From positions 2,232,001 through 2,296,000 of the forward strand of contig CAWGPF010000001.1 of the NCBI GenBank assembly GCA_963824395.1: a stretch of DNA of 64,000 nt, given 5' to 3'. This document shows positions 18,031 through 28,043 of the stretch, piece by piece. The stretch comes from 13-2-20CM-66-19 sp963824395 (lineage in GTDB: Bacteria > Pseudomonadota > Gammaproteobacteria > Steroidobacterales > Steroidobacteraceae). The notes under the pieces are model-generated. The model saw nothing but the letters and a program-made list of their open reading frames with translations. It was not told where the DNA came from and ran no database searches. The number at the start of each line of letters is the position of its first letter. The stretch's first letter is position 1. The translations under genes were made by a program, and so were the position numbers.

Positions 18031-19486
18031 GGCGGCGCCAGCCACGCTGCGGCGCGCCAAGATCGTCGCGACCGCAGGCCCCGCCACCGACGACCTCGAG
18101 GTGCTGGTGCAGATGGTGCGCGCCGGCGTGGACGTAGTGCGCCTCAATGCCTCGCACGGCACCCTCGATGACCGCCGCCGGCGCCTCGCGCTGGTGCGCG
18201 AGGCGGCGGCGCGTACCGATCGTTGCGTCGGCGTGCTGCTCGACCTCGGCGGCCCGAAGATCCGCATCGAGGGTTTCGAGCAGGGTCGCGTCATGCTCAT
18301 CGAGGGCGCCCCCTTCAGGATCGACACCGGACTCGGACCCAAGGCCGGCACCGTCGCCGGCGTGGGAGTGGCCTACAAGGACCTGCCGCGGGATGTGGTG
18401 GTCGGGGATACCCTGCTTTTGAACGACGGGCAGATCGTGCTCGACGTCCTCAAGGTGGGCGACACCACCGTCGACACGCGCGTGCGTATCGGCGGGGAAC
18501 TCTCCGATCGCAAGGGCCTGAACCGCCAGGGTGGCGGTATCTCGGCGCCGGCGCTCTCGGAACGCGACCGCGAGGACATCCGCTTCGCTGCAATGGAAGG
18601 GGTCGACTACGTCGCCGTGTCCTTCGTGCGCGAAGCCGCCGACATGGTCGAGGCGCGCGCACTGCTGCGTGCCGCCGGCGGCAATGCGCACCTCGTGGCC
18701 AAGATAGAGCGCCACGAGGCGGTGGCGAACCTGACCGACATCATCGAGGCCTCCGACGTCGTGATGGTGGCTCGCGGCGACCTCGGGGTGGAGATGGGCT
18801 ATGCCGAGCTCACCGGTCTGCAGAAGACCATCATCCACGAGAGCCGCATCCGCAACCGCGTCGTCATCACGGCGACGCAGATGATGGAGTCGATGATCCA
18901 GAACCCGGTGCCCACGCGCGCCGAAGTCAGCGATGTCGCCAACGCCGTCATGGACGGCACCGATGCCGTGATGCTGTCGGCGGAGACGGCCGCCGGGCGC
19001 TACCCGGTCAAGGCGGTCGAGGCCATGGCACAGGTCATCGTCGGTGCCGAGAAGTACCAGCTCACGCATCCGCAGGCGCGGCAGCGCGCCGCGGAGGGCG
19101 AGTTCCGCGGTACCGAGGAAGCGATCGCCATGGCGGTCACCTACACCGCCAACCACATGAAGGTGCGCGCCGTCGTCGCGCTCACCGAGACGGGCGCGAC
19201 ACCGCTGTGGATGTCGCGTATCCGCTCGGACATTCCGGTTTACGCCTTCACCCCGCACGAGGCCACGCGGCGGCGCGTCACGCTTTACCGCGGCGTTTAC
19301 CCGGTGATCTTCGACGTGCGCGCTGCCGGGGAGTCGACCGAGAAGCTCTACCGCGCGCTCTTCACCCGCCTGCTCGAGCTGCGCCTGGTGAAGAAGCGCG
19401 ACCTCGTGATCCTGACCAAGGGGGAGCACCTGGGCGTGGAGGGTGGCACCAACTCGATGCAGATCCTGAAAGTGACTCTCGACTGA
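18020..19486 (+). CDS. pyk: Pyruvate kinase
   Basis: Converts phosphoenolpyruvate and ADP to pyruvate and ATP. The 488-residue protein has the expected barrel motifs: RRAKIVATAGPAT, VVRLNASHGT, LLDLGGPKIRIE, AKIERHEAV with the catalytic Lys, and MVARGDLGVEMGYAEL. The C-terminal domain, residues about 350-488, is complete, ending in GTNSMQILKVTLD. The start is the GTG at 18020 that overlaps the end of pgk; the in-frame region further upstream is pgk sequence in another phase. No fba gene follows, though it often does in this gene order; instead a penicillin acylase gene begins 24 bases later. Confidence 0.96.
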   Translation: MADRAAPATLRRAKIVATAGPATDDLEVLVQMVRAGVDVVRLNASHGTLDDRRRRLALVREAAARTDRCVGVLLDLGGPKIRIEGFEQGRVMLIEGAPFRIDTGLGPKAGTVAGVGVAYKDLPRDVVVGDTLLLNDGQIVLDVLKVGDTTVDTRVRIGGELSDRKGLNRQGGGISAPALSERDREDIRFAAMEGVDYVAVSFVREAADMVEARALLRAAGGNAHLVAKIERHEAVANLTDIIEASDVVMVARGDLGVEMGYAELTGLQKTIIHESRIRNRVVITATQMMESMIQNPVPTRAEVSDVANAVMDGTDAVMLSAETAAGRYPVKAVEAMAQVIVGAEKYQLTHPQARQRAAEGEFRGTEEAIAMAVTYTANHMKVRAVVALTETGATPLWMSRIRSDIPVYAFTPHEATRRRVTLYRGVYPVIFDVRAAGESTEKLYRALFTRLLELRLVKKRDLVILTKGEHLGVEGGTNSMQILKVTLD

Positions 19487-19510
19487 TCCCAGTTGCAGGC
19501 ATGCCTCCGC

Positions 19511-21932
19511 ATGCGCGCCCTGAGGTACACCGGCGCGCTCGTGGCGCTGCTGGTGCTGGCGGCGGTCCTCGGGTGCCTACCTGTGCCTGCGCGGCTCCCT
19601 GCCGCGGCTCGATGGCGAGCTGCGCGGCGCGGGGCTCGCGGCGGCGGTTGAGGTGACGCGCGATGCGCGCGGCGTGCCGACGCTCACCGCCGCTAACCGC
19701 GCCGACTTGCCTGGGCCACCGGCTTCGTGCACGCACAGGACCGCTTCTTCGAGATGGATCTGTCGCGCCGCCTGGCCGCCGGCGAGCTCGCGGAACTGGT
19801 CGGCAAGGTGGCGCTGGAGCAGGACCGGCGCGCGCGCCTGTTTCGCTTCCGCGCCCTGGCGCTCGAGGTACTGGCGCAGGCCAGCTCCCGAGCAGCGCGC
19901 GCCTGTTCGCCGCCTACACCCGGGGCGTGAACGCCGGGCTCGCAGCACTGCGCTCCCGCCCGTGGGAATACTGGGTGCTGGCGCAGCCGCCGGCCGCCTG
20001 GCGCGACGAGGACGGGCTGCTGGTGGTGCTATGCCATGTGGTGGGACCTGCAGGCGAGCGGCCTGGAGCGGGGCATCCAGCGCCTCGCCGTCAATGCGCG
20101 CCTCGGCGGCCCGGAGTGCGCAGGGGGGCTGGAAGTGCGCGCTGTATTTCCTCTATCCGCGCGGCACCAGCTGGGATGCCCCTGACGTGTCCACGGCCCG
20201 AGACGCCCGCGGCGGCGCCGCCGCCGGTCCCCGCGGACCGATGCGCTCAACGTGCGCGCGCGCGCCGGCACTGGCAGCGCGTGGAGCTGCGGCCCGCCAC
20301 GCCGGCTGCCGGGAAGCAACAACTGGGCGGTGGCCGGCCGCCTGACCGCGAGCGGCGCGGCGCTCGTCGCCAACGACATGCACCTCAGCCAGCGCGTGCC
20401 CACGATCTGGTACCACGCGCGACTGCGGATCGCCGGGCCGGGCAGCCGACGCGCTCGATCTCAACGGCGTGACACTGCCGGGCGCGCCGGTGCTGGTGGC
20501 CGGCTCGAACGGTCACATCGCTTGGGGCTTCACCAACAGCGCCGGGGACTGGCTTGACGTTGAGCGGCTCGGGTGCACGGCGGTCGGCGCAGCGCGAACT
20601 GACGGGCGCGGCAGGCAGCCGTGCCGCTCACCGAGATCGCGGAAGTGATCCGGGTGCATGGCGCGCCGCCCGTCGACCGAGACGGTGCGCTCCGGGGCCG
20701 CCGGCGTGCTGCTGCGCGTCGACCCTGACACGCAAAGCTGCTGGTTCGGAGCATGGCTCGCGCAGCTGCCCGCAGGCCACCAATCTCAACCTGATGCGCT
20801 TCGAGCGCTTCACCTCGGTCGATGAAGCCCTGGCGCTCGCGCCGGAGCTGGGTATCCCGCACGAGAACCTCGTGGTCGGCGACCGCGAGGGTCACATCGG
20901 CTGGGCGATCGCCGGGCGCATCCCGGCTGCAGGCGGGCGCCGGGCGCGCGCGGGCCGTCCCGCAGTGGACTACGGCCGCGAACTCACCCGCATATCGAGG
21001 ACCCCCCGATCGGGCGCCTGTGGACGGCCAATGCCCGCGTGGCCTCGGACGCGGCGCAGCAGCAGCTGATCGGCGGGCACCACTGCGCAGCTCGGCGCCG
21101 AGTACGACTCTCGGCGCGCGCGCCAGCCAGGTGCGCGATGACCTCCTGGCGCTGCAGGTCCCTGCGACGCCGGCGGACATGCTGCGGATCCAGCTCGATG
21201 ACCGCGCGCTGTTCCTGACACGCTGGCAGCGGCTGCTGCTTCAGCCGTGCTGGACGAGGCGAGCCTGCAGGGGCAGCCGCGCCGGGCGCAGTTCCGCAAC
21301 CTGGTCGCCGCCTGGGACGGCCGCGCCGGTGTCGACTCCGTGGGCTACCGCCTGGTGCGGGCCTTCCACGAGCGCGTCACCCAGAGCGTCTGGGACTCGA
21401 TCCTGGGGGCGCTTGCCGTGCCCGCCGAGGATGACGCAGGCCCTCCCGAGCAGTTCGAGGGGCCGCTGTGGCAGCTCGTCTCACGCAGCGCCCCCTGCAC
21501 CTGCTGGCGCGGCCCTATGCGGACTGGGACGAGTTCCTGCGCGCGCAGGTGGACCAGACGCTCACGGACCTCGCGCACAGCGTGTCCGCAAGCTGCCGGA
21601 GTGCACCTGGGGCCGGCGCAATCTCGTGAAGATCCGTCACCCGCTCTCCGCGGCGCTGCCTGGCGGGGCCTGCGTTTCTGGACATGCCGAGCGTCGAGCT
21701 GCCGGGCGACCACGACATGCCGCGCGTCCAGGATGGCGCCTTCGGGGCTTCCGAGCGCTTCGCGGTTTCCCCGGGCCACGAGGATGAGGCCTACCTCGAG
21801 CTGCCGGGCGGCCAGAGCGGCCATCCGCTCTCGCCCTATTACCGTGCAGGCTTCACGGGCTGGGCGCAGGGGCAGCCGCTGCCTTTCCTGCCGGGGGCGA
21901 CCGAGCACACCCTGACACTCTCACCGCGCTGA
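19511..21932 (+). CDS. Penicillin acylase family protein (frame-disrupted)
   Basis: Members are exported N-terminal-nucleophile hydrolases that split amide bonds of acyl-homoserine lactones, beta-lactams or other acyl amides. A signal-anchor-like start (MRALRYTGALVALLVLAAVLG) is followed by stitched blocks VTRDARGVPTLTAANRADL, FVHAQDRFFEMDLSRRLAAG, and the autocleavage point GSNNWAVAG with the Ser nucleophile codon at 20315-20317. Later blocks include HIAWGFTN, LGIPHENLVVGDREGHIGWA and PGHEDEAYLELPGGQSGHP. No single frame spans the gene; I see at least eight phase changes, for example near 19570, 19709, 19880 and 20028, each repairable by one base. Substrate is unknown. Confidence 0.75.
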
Positions 21933-22020
21933 AAGGCCGCGGAACCGTTTCAGGTGTAACCCCCGCAGGGGCGCCGCCGGCGTTTCCGGGGCGCAGGGCC
22001 TCCCGGTTAGACTGAGCGCC

Positions 22021-22872
22021 ATGAACCAGCGCTTCACCGGCACCGATCGCTACATCGCCACCGACGAACTCATGATGGCGGTCAACGCCGCGATCATCCT
22101 GTCGCGGCCGCTCCTCATCAAGGGCGAGCCGGGCACCGGCAAGACGCAGCTCGCCCAGGAGATCGCGCGCGCGCTCGGCGGCCGCTGTACGAGTGGCACA
22201 TCAAGTCGACCAGCAAGGCGCAGCAGGGCCTGTACGAATACGACGCGGTCTCGCGCCTGCGCGACTCGCAGCTCGGCGACGCGCGCGTGCACGACATCGG
22301 CAACTACATCGTGAAGGGCCGGCTGTGGGAGGCGTTCGAGGCGCCCGAGCAGCCGGTGCTGCTGATCGACGAGATCGACAAGGCCGACATCGAGTTCCCG
22401 AACGACCTGCTGCGCGAACTCGACCGCATGGAGTTCTACGTCTACGAGACGCGCGAGCTCGTCAAGGCGCGCCACCGCCCGATCATCATCATCACCAGCA
22501 ACAACGAGAAGGAGCTGCCGGATGCGTTCCTGCGCCGCTGCTTCTTCCACTACATCCGCTTCCCCGACGCGGCCACGATGCGCGCGCATCGTCGCCGTGC
22601 ACTTCCCGGACCTGAAGAAGGAGCTGCTGCGCCGAGGCGCTGCAGTGCCTTCTTCGAGGTGCGCGACACGCCGGGCCTGAAGAAGAAGCCCTCCACCTCC
22701 GAGCTGCTCGACTGGATCAAGTTGCTGGTGGCCGAGGACATCGATCCGGAGGCGCTGCGCAGCAGCGACGCCGAAGAAGACCATGCCGATCCTGCACGGC
22801 GCGCTGCTGAAGAACGAGCAGGACGTGCACCTGTTCGAGCAGCTGGTGTTCATGCACCGCCGCGCGCGCTGA
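22021..22872 (+). CDS. MoxR-family AAA+ ATPase (frame-disrupted)
   Basis: MoxR ATPases act as chaperones for metal-cofactor insertion or protein activation, usually with a VWA-domain partner. Stitched blocks give a full protein of about 280 residues: ATP-binding GEPGTGKTQLAQEIARALG, DIGNYIVKGRLWEAF, the Walker B region VLLIDEIDKADIEFPNDLL, sensor-1 IIITSNNEKELPDAFLRRC, and C-terminal LKNEQDVHLFEQLVFMHRR. Phase changes lie near 22187, 22588, 22630 and 22775. It is followed by a VWA protein gene 22 bases later, the normal partner arrangement. Confidence 0.8.
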
Positions 22873-22893
22873 CGTTCGGGCGGGATACGAGCC

Positions 22894-24157
22894 GTGCTGG
22901 TGCAATTCTTCTTCGAGCTGCGCCAGCGCCGGGGTGCCCGTCGCCATCAACGAGTTCCTGATGCTGCTCGAGGCGCTGCGCGCGCGCGTGGCGCAGCTGT
23001 CCGCGCAGGAGTTCTATTACCTCGCGCGCGCCTGTCTGGTGAAGGACGAGCGCCACTTCGACCGCTTCGACCGGGTGTTCGCCGAGGTGTTCGCCGGGGC
23101 CGAGAAACTGTTCGCGCAGCTCATGGCGCAAGTCCCGGCGGAGTGGCTGCAGGCCCTCGCCGACGCGCGTCTTCTCGGAGGAGGAGAAGCGGCGCATCGA
23201 GGCGCTCGGTGGCTGGGACAAGCTGCTGGAGACCTTGCGCCAGCGCCTGCGCGAGCAGGCCGAGCGCCACGAGGGCGGCAACAAGTGGATCGGCACCGGC
23301 GGGCACGTCGCCCTTCGGCGCGCACGGCTACAACCCCGAAGGCGTGCGCATCGGGCAGGGTAACGGCGGCAACCGCCGCGCGGTCAAGGTGTGGGACCAG
23401 CGCGAGTTCCGCAACCTCGACGATGCGGTCGAGCTCGGCACGCGCAACATCAAGCTCGCGCTGCGCAAGCTGCGCAAGTTCGCGCGCGAGGGCGCGGCCG
23501 AGCAGCTGGACCTTGACGGGCACGATCGATGCCACCGCGCGCAACGCCGGGCTGCTCGACCTTAAGCTCGTGCCCGAGCGCCACAACGCGGTCAAGGTGC
23601 TGCTGTTCCTCGACGTCGGCGGCTCGATGGACGATCACGTGCGCGTGTGCGAGGAGCTGTTCTCGGCGGCGCGCGGCGGAGTTCAAGCACCTCGAGCATT
23701 ACTACTTCCACAACTTCCTCTACGAGAACCTGTGGAAGGACAACCAGCCGGCGCTTCGCCGCGGTGACGCCCACCGAGCGGGTACTGCGCACTTACGGCC
23801 ACGACTACCGCGTGATCCTGGTCGGGCGACGCGACCATGAGCCCGTACGAGATCACCCAGCCCGGCGGCAGCGTCGAGCACTGGAACAAGGAGGCGGGTG
23901 CCGCGTGGATGGCGCGCCTGTGCGCGAGCTTTCCGCGCCTCGTGTGGCTCAATCCCGAGCCGGCGGAGCGCTGGGACTACACCCCTTCCGTGCGCATCAC
24001 ACGCGAGCTCGTGCGCGAGCGCATGTTTCCCCTGACCCTCGCAGGGCTGGACCTCGCGATTCGTGAACTCAAACGCCCTCTCGGGGGCCCCCCGCCGCCC
24101 TACGCAGCCCCGCCCGCGACGTCCGTCACACAGCGCTCCCCGCCGCCGGTTTCATAA
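22894..24157 (+). CDS. VWA-domain protein, CoxE-like (frame-disrupted)
   Basis: A von Willebrand factor A protein of the type paired with MoxR ATPases. Recognisable pieces in order are the N-terminal VPVAINEFLMLLEALR, NEFYYLARACLVKDE-like region, GTSPFGAHGYNPEG around 23310, REFRNLDDAVELGTRNIK, and the metal-ion-dependent adhesion motif DVGGSMD (codons from 23612). The C-terminal PGGSVEHWNKEAGAAW and FPRLVWLNPEP blocks are in one clean frame to the stop at 24157. About seven phase changes, for example near 22925, 23170, 23308, 23520 and 23680, break the gene. Its molecular target is unknown. Confidence 0.78.
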
Positions 24158-24168
24158 TCACCGGCGGG

Positions 24169-25383
24169 ATGTACGCACCAATGGATGGACTCAGCGACAC
24201 CGCCCTGCGACCCGGCCCGCGGCAGACCGTGGGGCTGGTCCTGACCGGCGGCGGCGCGCGCTCGGCCTACCAGGTGGGCGTGCTCCTGGCGCTGTCGGAG
24301 TTCCTGCCGCGCTCCCGCAATCCCTTCCAGGTGATCGTCGGCACCTCCGCCGGCGCGGTGGCCGCGAGCGTGCTGGCGGCCGAAGCCCACCAGTGGCGGC
24401 GCGCGGTGGCGGGTCTTGAGCACGTGTGGGCGAACTTCCGCTCGAGCCAGGTGTTCCACGTCGACACCCGGCACATGCTGCGCGCCGGTGCGCACTGGGT
24501 GCTGTCGCTGATCTCGGGGGGGCTGGTGCTGGCGCCGCCGCGCTCGATGCTCGACAACAGCCCGCTGCGCGAGCTGCTCGGCGTGCACGTGGACTGTGCC
24601 GGCATCCGGCGCAGCATCGCCCGCGGCCACCTGCGCGCCTTTGCGCTGTGCGCCACCAGCTACAGCACCGGGCACTCCGTCGCTTTCTACGACGGCATCG
24701 ACTCGATCCGCGACTGGTCGCGCGTGCAGCGCCTCGGTCAGCGCACCGACATGTCGCTCGATCACCTGATGGCGAGCGCCGCGATCCCGCTGCTGTTTCC
24801 GCCGATCAAGATCGGCGATGACTACTTCGGCGACGGCGCCATGCGGCAGCTGCACCCGCTGAGCCCGGCCATCCACCTCGGCGCCGACCGGCTGCTGATC
24901 ATCGGGGTGCGCGCGCGCCGCGCCGCGGGCGTCACCGTCAGCCGCTACAACGTGCCGATGCCCACGCCGGGGGAGATCTTCGGCTACATGCTCGACACGC
25001 TGTTCACGGACCAGATCTACGGCGACCTCGAGCAGCTCGAGCGCATCAACGAGCTGGTACACAGCGCCCCCGAGGCGGCCCACGGTGAGCGCAACATCGA
25101 GACCCTCATGCTGGCCCCGAGCGTGGATCCGCGCGAGATCGCAGCGCGCCACGCGGCCGCCATGCCCTCGGGCCTGCGCTCGCTGCTGCGCGTGATTGCC
25201 GGCCGCGACGCCTCGAGCTTCCAGCTGGCGAGCTATCTGATGTTCGAGGCCGCCTACACGCGTGCGCTCATCGAGCTCGGCTATCGCGACGCCATGCAGG
25301 CGCGCACCGCGCTCATCGCCTTCATGAGCGGCGAGCGGCTGCCGCAGGTGATGACCTCGCCCGGGGTGGCGCAGGTGACCTGA
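24169..25383 (+). CDS. Patatin-like phospholipase family protein
   Basis: A 404-residue serine lipase-like protein, intact. The oxyanion-hole GGGARSAYQVG is at residues 26-36, the nucleophile motif GTSAG follows near residue 62, and the Asp of the Ser-Asp dyad is in FGDGAMRQL near residue 224. There is no obvious signal peptide, so a cytoplasmic or membrane-peripheral enzyme is likely. Substrate is not predictable. ATG 24169 is chosen; ATG 24181 is an alternative. Notably this gene and the next are free of the indels that break all genes on either side. Confidence 0.87.
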   Translation: MYAPMDGLSDTALRPGPRQTVGLVLTGGGARSAYQVGVLLALSEFLPRSRNPFQVIVGTSAGAVAASVLAAEAHQWRRAVAGLEHVWANFRSSQVFHVDTRHMLRAGAHWVLSLISGGLVLAPPRSMLDNSPLRELLGVHVDCAGIRRSIARGHLRAFALCATSYSTGHSVAFYDGIDSIRDWSRVQRLGQRTDMSLDHLMASAAIPLLFPPIKIGDDYFGDGAMRQLHPLSPAIHLGADRLLIIGVRARRAAGVTVSRYNVPMPTPGEIFGYMLDTLFTDQIYGDLEQLERINELVHSAPEAAHGERNIETLMLAPSVDPREIAARHAAAMPSGLRSLLRVIAGRDASSFQLASYLMFEAAYTRALIELGYRDAMQARTALIAFMSGERLPQVMTSPGVAQVT

Positions 25384-25493
25384 GCCGCCGGGCGCGCGGG
25401 CGGTTTCCTTTGCACCGGCCGCCTTTTTTCATTGACAATCGTCGCGGTGCGCCGTGCCCGCCGGGTCCGGCGTGCAGCGGAGGACTTTGGCGC

Positions 25494-26732
25494 ATGTTGT
25501 TCGAGGAAGCCAGGCGGACGTGGGAGCGGTTCCTCGCGCCCGTCACGCTCGATGAGTTCCTGGACCACACCCTGAGCGGCGGCTGCCGCGACTTCCCGCC
25601 GAGCGAGCTGCGCGGCACGCTCCTGGGCGCCGATCCGGAGGCGCTGCTCGCGGGCGCTCATGCGCTCGCCCCGCACCTGACCTTCCATTCTGCCAACCCA
25701 CTCGGACCGCCGCCGCCACTGGCCGACATCGCCGACGCCGCCGCGTTCCGCGAGCGCATCGCGCAGTTCCATGCGCGCAACTACTCAGTGCGCTTTCCTG
25801 ACCTGCGACCGCTGTCCGGGCCGCTCGAGCAGCTGGCCCGCTCGCTGGAGGTGCTGCTGCACCAGCCGGTGACGGCCTCGGCCTTCTGGAGCCGCGGCGG
25901 CATGCGCGCGCCAGTGCACTTCGATGACCACGATCTCTTGGTGGTGCAGCTGCGCGGCGCCAAGCGCTGGTATCTGACCCAGCGTCCCTCCGAACTGCCC
26001 AACGTCTGGAAGGGCATCCCTGCGGGCGATGCGCTGCAGCTGGGTGCGCATACCGTAGTCGATCTGCACCCGGGCGGCATGCTCTACCTGCCGCGCGGCA
26101 CGCTGCATACGGTGGACTCGGACACGGCATCGATTCACCTGGCGATCGGCTTCACCCCGCTTACGGTGCGCGAGCTGGCGCTGGCAGCACTGGACTACCT
26201 CTCCGATCTGGAGCCGCGGCTGCGTACCACGGCCGGGGCGCGCCTGGCGCAGCAGCTGCAGGGGGTCGGCTTCGAGCGCCTGGTGCCGCCGGTGCTGGAG
26301 GCCATCGAGCAGCTGCGCGCCGCCGCGCGCACGCCAGGATTCCTGGCCGCGGCGCTGCAGCGCCGTTCGGCGCGCGCGGTCGCAGCCCTCGCGATGCTGC
26401 CGCAGCCGCGCGCTCCCGTGCAGCTGACGCTGCAGAGCCGACTCGAGCAGACCGAGCAGGCGTTCTGCCACCTCACCGCCAACGCGGAGAAGATCGACTT
26501 CAGCTACCCCGGGGGGCACCTCTACATCCACCGCGGGGTCGAGGCGAGCCTCACCTATATGGCGAACACGCCGCAGTTTCGCGTGGCTGACATCCCGGGG
26601 TCCATCAGCGATGAGGCTGAGGCCCTGTTGTTCGCCGGCAAGCTCGTGGAGATCGGTTACTGTGCGGCCAGGCCTGAAGGGTGCGGCGCCGCGCTGATTG
26701 TGTTCCTGAGGCTGGCTTGCCCGCGGCCTTGA
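25494..26732 (+). CDS. JmjC/cupin-type 2-oxoglutarate oxygenase (ROX-like)
   Basis: A 412-residue protein with a cupin_4/JmjC fold of the kind found in ribosomal-oxygenase-like proteins (YcfD/RoxA relatives). The Fe(II) ligands are seen in APVHFDDHDLLVVQLRG (HxD) and LPRGTLHTV (distal His); GAKRWYL follows the first ligands as in the family. A C-terminal helical/winged region of about 200 residues completes it. The start ATG at 25494 has a GCGGAGG about ten bases upstream. Substrate is not known; hydroxylation of a ribosomal protein is one possibility, but the length and C-terminal part differ from the standard YcfD. The 3' end overlaps rapZ on the other strand. Confidence 0.82.
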   Translation: MLFEEARRTWERFLAPVTLDEFLDHTLSGGCRDFPPSELRGTLLGADPEALLAGAHALAPHLTFHSANPLGPPPPLADIADAAAFRERIAQFHARNYSVRFPDLRPLSGPLEQLARSLEVLLHQPVTASAFWSRGGMRAPVHFDDHDLLVVQLRGAKRWYLTQRPSELPNVWKGIPAGDALQLGAHTVVDLHPGGMLYLPRGTLHTVDSDTASIHLAIGFTPLTVRELALAALDYLSDLEPRLRTTAGARLAQQLQGVGFERLVPPVLEAIEQLRAAARTPGFLAAALQRRSARAVAALAMLPQPRAPVQLTLQSRLEQTEQAFCHLTANAEKIDFSYPGGHLYIHRGVEASLTYMANTPQFRVADIPGSISDEAEALLFAGKLVEIGYCAARPEGCGAALIVFLRLACPRP

Positions 26733-27630
26733 CGGGCTGGGGGTCGAAGAGCTTGGCACCGGGAAGCGCGCTGTGCCGCGCGGTGACTTCGTCGAACTCG
26801 GCCGCGAACAATTCCGCCAGGCGATCCACGATATAGACCGAGCGGTGTTGGCCGCCGGTGCAGCCGACGGCGACAGTCAGGTAGCCGCGGTTGCTCGCCT
26901 GGTACTCCGGGATGCGCGCTGCGCACGAAGTGCGCGATGTCCGCGATCAGGTCCTCAACATGGGTGTGCGCTTCGAGGAAGCGGATCACTTCCGGGTCGC
27001 GGCCGGTGAGGTTGCGCAGGCCGGGCTCCCAATACGGATTCGGCAGGGCGCGCGCGTCGAAGACGAAGTCGGCGTCGCCCGGGATGCCGTGTTTGAAGCC
27101 GAAGGATTCGAAGGTGATCGACAGGCGACCGCGGCGCGCTGCTCGACGCGTGTGGTGGATGATGTCGCGCAGGGCGTGCACGCCCATGCGCGAGGTGTCG
27201 ATCACCAGGTCCGCGATAGCGGATCGGCTCGAGGAGCTGGCGCTCGAGCGCCATGGCCTCGCGCAGGTCGATGTTGTTCGCTGGCCATCGGATGTTTGCG
27301 GCGGGTCTCGGCAAAGCGGCGCAGCAGCTCCTCGTCGTTGGCGATGAGGAACATCACCTCGCACTGGATGCCGCTGCGCCTGAGCTCGTCGATCAGGCTT
27401 CGGGACCTCGCCGATCTCGGCGGCGGTGTTGCGTGCGTCGAGGCCGATCGCGGTGCGCTCGTAGGTCGGTCGGGGCTGCGCACCGTGTAGGAAATGAACG
27501 GCTTCAGCAGGGCCGCCGGAATGTTGTCGATGCAGTAAAAGCCGAGGTCCTCGAGCATGTGCAGAGCCACGCTCTTGCCGGAGCCGGACAGGCCGCTGAG
27601 GATGAGATGCGCACGGCAAATGGTATCCAC
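26605..27630 (-). CDS. rapZ: RNase adapter protein RapZ (frame-disrupted)
   Basis: RapZ binds nucleotides and regulatory RNA and, in enteric bacteria, directs RNase E cleavage of GlmZ. The stitched frames give HLILSGLSGSGKS (Walker A), the next block LHMLEDLGFYCIDNIPAALL, DLVIDTSRMGVHALRDII, ITFESFGFKHGIPGDADFVF, LPNPYWEPGLRNLTG and the C-terminal GCTGGQHRSVYIVDRLAELF. There is no ATG at the N-terminus; GTG 27630 is proposed. About five phase changes are seen, near 27470, 27410, 27290, 27230 and 26925. The frame stays open to 26605, overlapping the JmjC-like gene by 128 bases, so the real 3' end may be shorter. It follows hpf directly, with no ptsN between. Confidence 0.82.
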
Positions 27631-27664
27631 CGGGACGGCCGGCAAGTTCCCGGTGACTGCAGCG

Positions 27665-27982
27665 CTAGGTCTTGCGCAACCGCGGCTGGGTGCGGGTAGG
27701 CGGCGCGCTTCTCCTTGTGCTTCTTCAGCCAGCGGTCGAGCTTGTCGGTCAGCACGTCGATCGCGGCATACATGTCCTCCTCGGTCGCATCCGCGTGGAT
27801 GGTGCTGCCGCTGCACGTGCAGCGTCGCTTCCGCCTTCTGTCTCAGCTTCTCCACGGTCAGCACGCAGTGCACGTCGATCACCTGGTCGAAGTGGCTGCC
27901 GATGCGCTCGAGCTTCTTCTCCACATAGCTCCGCAGTGACGGCAGTGACCTCGACGTGGTGGCCGGTGACGTTGAGCTGCAT
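27665..27982 (-). CDS. hpf: Ribosome hibernation promoting factor, short form (frame-disrupted)
   Basis: Binds the small ribosomal subunit to promote 100S dimers or idle ribosomes. The N-terminus MQLNVTGHHVEVTAVTAE and the following VEKKLERIGSHFDQVIDVHC and LTVEKLRQKAEATLHV are clear, then IHADATEEDMYAAIDVLTDK and LDRWLKKHKEK. The predicted length, about 105 residues, matches the short class without the dimerisation tail. Two or three phase changes are seen (near 27930, 27810 and 27700); the stop at 27665 is chosen as the nearest one that ends the protein at the family length. It lies between rpoN and rapZ, its usual place. Confidence 0.85.
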
Positions 27983-28043
27983 AACCGTCTCCTGTTCGTT
28001 GTGTGACTTCCAGATCTGAATCCTGACGATTGATCCTGCGCGC

